In this document: one piece after another, positions 59,316 through 64,000 of the stretch
Layout: each line of letters starts with the position of its first letter
Numbering within the stretch: the stretch's first letter is position 1
NCBI RefSeq assembly: GCF_022682495.2
Contig: NC_071393.1
Coordinates: 96,089,010 to 96,153,009 of the forward strand
Direction of reading: 5' to 3'
DNA from: Desmodus rotundus
Lineage: Eukaryota; Chordata; Mammalia; Chiroptera; Phyllostomidae
DNA length: 64,000 bases
Program-made: the position numbers and the translations under genes
The notes under the pieces: generated by a model
Databases searched by the model: none
Seen by the model: the letters and a program-made list of their open reading frames with translations, nothing else
Told to the model about the DNA's origin: nothing

Positions 59316-59343
59316 GGGGGCGGGGGGCCGGGAATGGCCGGGG
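59316..59343 (+). other. G-quadruplex motif on the coding strand
   Basis: Four G-runs (5, 6, 3 and 4) with loops C, CC and AATGGCC meet the G3+N1-7 rule. On the sense strand it would also be present in the SMAD3 pre-mRNA. Confidence 0.65.
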
Positions 59344-60654
59344 CTGGAGGTTCCTGCATCTCCAACACCTCTGCTCCAGGAACAGAGATCCGCACAGACT
59401 CAGCATCCCGGCCAGGAGCGGGGCTGTTTGAAGGGAGGGGAGGCCTTGGGCACGTGCCGTCACCTACCATTCCAGGTGTGCCACATCCTTGGCCTGGAGA
59501 AGCAAAGCCTTTCTCCACTGGGACAAGTCACCTTACCCCTGGAGAGTCATCTTCCCAGAGTAGCCTTGAAGGCTTGTCTTCAGGTTCTTTTGAAGAAGGA
59601 ACCTGCTGTAAAATCCTTGCTGCTCTTGTTGAGAAACTCTCAAAACCCCGGTCAGGCTGGCTTGATTGACGTGGGGGAGGGGTTACCACCTGGCAGACTT
59701 CTGCTAAGATTTGGTGCTAGGACAAGCTTTGCTTCCCCTGCAGAACGAGTAGGAATTTTCTGTCCACCAGCCAGAGCATTGTAGCGTATTCGGCTCCCTT
59801 TGTGCCTCGTGTGCTCGGAAGCGCAGAGCCAAGTTGAGGGTTCTTTCGGTAGCTGTAATCTCAGGGTTATCCCAGCGATAGCCTTCTCTTTTCCAGGGTC
59901 CTGGCTTTTTGTTTCTCTCGTACTTACCCGTGGTATGGATCAGTCCTGTGGTGGGAGAGAAGTGAGGCGTGTGTGAAGATTAAAAATGAAGTGCCGTTCA
60001 CGGCGGAACCCGGGTGGTGACTGTACCCGTGGGCCTGCAGCTCCTCTCACAGCAGCGCCTTGAAGAAACAACTGAGGGGTGGTGGGAGGCGAGAGGTGGA
60101 AGGCAGGGCTGGTTTCCACTGTTTGCAGAGAATAATAAATGTGTGGCTGGGGGTGCAGTGCCGGCTCTGGCTGCAGGTCAGCTCGTCCGACAGCGCTCTC
60201 TGAAACGGCAGCTTTCGGGCCGACTCGGCTGCCTGCTCTGCTCCTCCAAACCGGCATCTTCATAGCTACGGGTCGGCTCCCACATCCACTGGGTGTCTGC
60301 GAGTTGCAGAGATGTTTGGATAAGGGCTCAGATCTGCTTGGGAGGTTCCCAGGCCCCTCTCTGATTCTGAGACATCTTGAACCCACTTCTCCAGAGTGAG
60401 GTCTCAGCACCAGGTCACCCGATGGGTGGCCTGATGGCTTTTGGTAGGTGGGCTGTGTCAGTGTTCCTGGGAACTAGCTGTCTTTCTTTTGCCTTGGGAT
60501 AAGCCCAGGGGGTTCTGGACGAGGGTTTATAATTTGGGGAGAGGACTCTGTTTGGTTCTGTACTTGGCCGGGGAAGCCAGCGCCAGACCAGACCAGCCAC
60601 AGCTGCACCTTAAGGCTGACTCAGGCCAGAAGCACAGTGGCCTAGGTGGTCTGC

Positions 60655-60770
60655 CCTAGATGACTTCTAGTACACTGCAGACACTGTTCAGACAGGGAAA
60701 CTGAGGCCAGAGAGTGAGGTCGCACCCCCAAGGTCGCAGCACAATCAGCAGAGCCTGCCTGTGGGCAGTG
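60655..60770 (-). mobile_element. MIR SINE fragment (antisense) in intron 5
   Basis: 'cagacagggaaactgaggcc' followed by 'agagagtgaggtcgcacccc' and 'caaggtcgcagcacaatcag' is an antisense MIR core. Confidence 0.55.
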
Positions 60771-61179
60771 ATGACCCGCAGCCCTTCCCCTGAACCTCTG
60801 GCCCTGACGTGTTGCCCAGCCACTTTGAATGCTTGAATTGCACTTGGATTTATTTATTTCTTGAGGTTTCCAAAGCAACATAGCTCACATTTTAGTGACT
60901 AAATTGTTTAGAGTATAGCTTATCTCGTTGGAATGCTGAAGCATCCAGCAAAGCCTGAGCTGGATGTGGCTGACGTGGCTCAACTCAACTTCAGGGGCAC
61001 AGGCCACAGGCCACAGTCACTGCTGCCCCATCACGCCCCATCCCCCACTGAGCAGCTTAGATCTCCTGCCTTCCCTCCTCTTCCCTCGCTCCAGCCTGGG
61101 AAGAGAGGAAAGAGGCAAGGACGCTTTGCCCCTCTTGTGATGGAGGGCAGCAGGAACAGGACGTTCTCAAGTTCAGATA

Positions 61180-61440
61180 ACCAAAGTTACTGTAATTGCC
61201 GTTTACACCATTTCTGGGGTGTCTGGTGCACACTCTGCACTTCGTATGAATTATCTCAGTTTGTCCACAGACAGCACCTGGTGGTGGAGAAGTTTCTCTG
61301 CTCCAGTGGCTGGGGGCAGCGGATGTAGAGGCTGGAGCCCGGAGTTTACGTGGTTTGCTCACAGTCACACAGCTGGTCCCCGCCAGAGCAGAGACTGAAC
61401 TCTGGCCTCCCCCAGCTTGCAAGCTTGTGCTCTGTGACCT
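61180..61440 (-). mobile_element. MIR SINE (antisense) in intron 5
   Basis: 'cacttcgtatgaattatctc', 'gtttgctcacagtcacacag' and 'agagcagagactgaactctg' follow the reverse complement of MIR. It abuts the MER5A to its right. Confidence 0.6.
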
Positions 61441-61455
61441 GGTTAACATTCAGGG

Positions 61456-61684
61456 CAATAGTCTTTAACCAGGGCCATTTGTCCTCTAGAAGACGTCTTG
61501 CAATGTCTGGAGACATTTCTTATTGTCACACAGCTTGAGAAGGTGAGATGGATGGGTGCTACCAGCGTCTTGTGCCCAGAGGCCCGAGGTGCTGCTGACC
61601 GTCCTACAATGTACAGACTCGCCCTCCCCCAAACAAGGAGGTATCTAGCCCAGACTGTCAATAATGCCAAGGTTGAGAAGCCTG
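61456..61684 (+). mobile_element. MER5A hAT-Charlie element in intron 5
   Basis: 'gcaatgtctggagacatttc', 'gggtgctaccagcgtcttgt', 'cgtcctacaatgtacagact' and 'taatgccaaggttgagaagc' trace MER5A from its 5' to its 3' end in forward orientation. Confidence 0.9.
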
Positions 61685-63093
61685 GTCTGGGTGTCCTAAC
61701 CCTCCAGCAGACACCTTCTGGGTGTGTGTTGGGTGCAAGGGTGGATGTAAGTTACTGTCTGCAACAGCTCCCAGGGGTGGTAGCAGTCTCTGCCCTCAGA
61801 AGGGATCATGGGTGTAGAGCTCTGGAGGCGATTAGGGCCACTTTCCCTGCAGGGGGCACCCAGGCCCCTTGCAGAACAGCTTCTGATTTCCCTCTCTTAG
61901 GCTTTACACACTTTTCAAGGTCTGGTGAGCGGAGGTTCCCGGTGGGTTCTTACCCCGGAAAGCTGCCTGGCAGGTAGTAAGCAGGGGTCTCAGGCCAGTG
62001 CTGAGACTTGGCCTGGCAAGTCCTTCCTGTCCTTCTCACCAGCTCCCACAAAGATGCACCTAAGTCACCAGGCAGCTGCAAAGATAGGTCAGAGCCAGAG
62101 TGAGGGATCCAGGCTGGAGGTCTGAGATAGAGGAGTGAGCACGAGCAGGAGACTCCTGATTCTCCAACCAATGGGCAGGCTTCAGGCAGGCAGAGAGCAA
62201 GATGTGGCGGAACTTGGTGCCCCCAGCCCAGGTGGAACAGTGCCGTGCAGAGAAGCAGCTGGTACTGGGGAGTCCCGTAGGACAGGGGGCACTGATGCAA
62301 GTGAGGAGGGATGAGTGCCGGCCCGGGGCTAAGACAGACCCACTCAGGGGAGTGATGATGCCCGGTGAGCAGGAGGACGACGGGGTGCCAGGGCCGCTGG
62401 GGAGGCCAGAACGGCAGATGACAAGAAGGCTAGGGAGTCGGGTGGGATCACGTGAGGGGAAACCTCTATTTCTTGTGAGAAAAAGAAAAGGTCGTTTCTG
62501 TGATAAGAGATGTGGGCCCAGTTCACTCCGGAGACAGCGCCTGGTGCGCGTGTGGTCACCAACCTCGAGCGCAGGTAGAGTCCCCCGGGCTGTGGCATTT
62601 TAAAGGCTTGGACACTGCTAATTGACAGCCTAGGAGTTTGCCCAAGACCAGCCAGAGCCCAAAGTGGGAAGCCCTTCTAGGGGGATGGGTTACTTAGGGG
62701 ACCTTGGGGGAGAGGCTGGTAGGTGGCCGTGCAGTTGGTGGTGCGGCCCCCTCCTGCAGCGAGCCCACTGGGCCTGGCCCGCGGGTTTGCCCGGGTGTTG
62801 GTTGGTGCCTAGCCCTCTTCAGGTTTGGCCCGGCACTTCCCTTGAAGACTGCTTCAACCCAAGGCCAGGCCAGGCGGGGCAGGGCCTCTGTGAGCTAAAA
62901 CTCGGTGAAGTATGGCAGGCCTGGTGGAATATTTCTCCGAACACCTGCGTACTGCGTCCCATTGGATCCTGCAAGTTTTAGACAATAGAAGGCATAAGGA
63001 TGGGGATTACAATACCCTCGGGGAGGTAGGGAAACAGTCTCCTGGAGCTTCCAGGGGACCCCACAGAGGAGCCAGGGCCTGGGGTCCTGCTGA

Positions 63094-64000
<907 letters not shown>

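Overview
This window is mammalian nuclear DNA and almost certainly comes from a bat. It carries two tRNA-derived SINEs that match the chiropteran VES family, each bounded by target-site duplications. It also carries a SPIN-type hAT transposon, a second short inverted-repeat DNA transposon, and the usual old mammalian repeats (MIR, L2, L1M, MER5A, MER3/MER33-like). VES plus SPIN points to Yangochiroptera. I saw no Helitron-type repeat and only two VES copies, so I do not narrow this to a family.

The window lies inside one gene, SMAD3, on the + strand. Positions 1-48969 are the 3' part of the very long intron 1; exon 1 is upstream and outside. Five coding exons follow with canonical AG/GT borders: exon 2 (48970-49163), exon 3 (49296-49427), exon 4 (50757-50831), exon 5 (53721-53771) and exon 6 (63119-63331). 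Intron 6 runs off the right edge. Together they encode residues 69 (third codon base) to 291 (first base): the DNA-binding half of MH1, the whole linker with its PY motif and proline-directed phosphosites, and the start of MH2. The reading frame is intact, and against the human protein as I remember it the only difference I see is Asn217 to Ser in the linker.

Intron 1 is a patchwork of decayed transposons separated by single-copy stretches. Two L1M fragments (3665-5215 and about 43655-45085) lie antisense to SMAD3 and keep the 3' end of ORF2. Younger insertions are the VES copies (1252-1465 and 40716-40922) and a 100-bp L1 tail (10270-10369). Several non-repetitive stretches carry clustered motifs typical of enhancers: AP-1 with a kappaB-like site near 12.5 kb, an NFI palindrome beside A/T palindromes near 26 kb, AP-1 sites at 33.3 and 36.4 kb, and a GATA palindrome at 37.1 kb. 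These are inferences from motifs only.

I found no second protein gene, structural RNA gene, CRISPR array or new enzymatic system. The most interesting observations are: intron 2 is exactly 132 nt, has no in-frame stop and would add 44 codons if retained; exons 3-6 are all phase 1-1, so the linker is built of skippable cassettes; and the transposon record includes a horizontally acquired hAT element.
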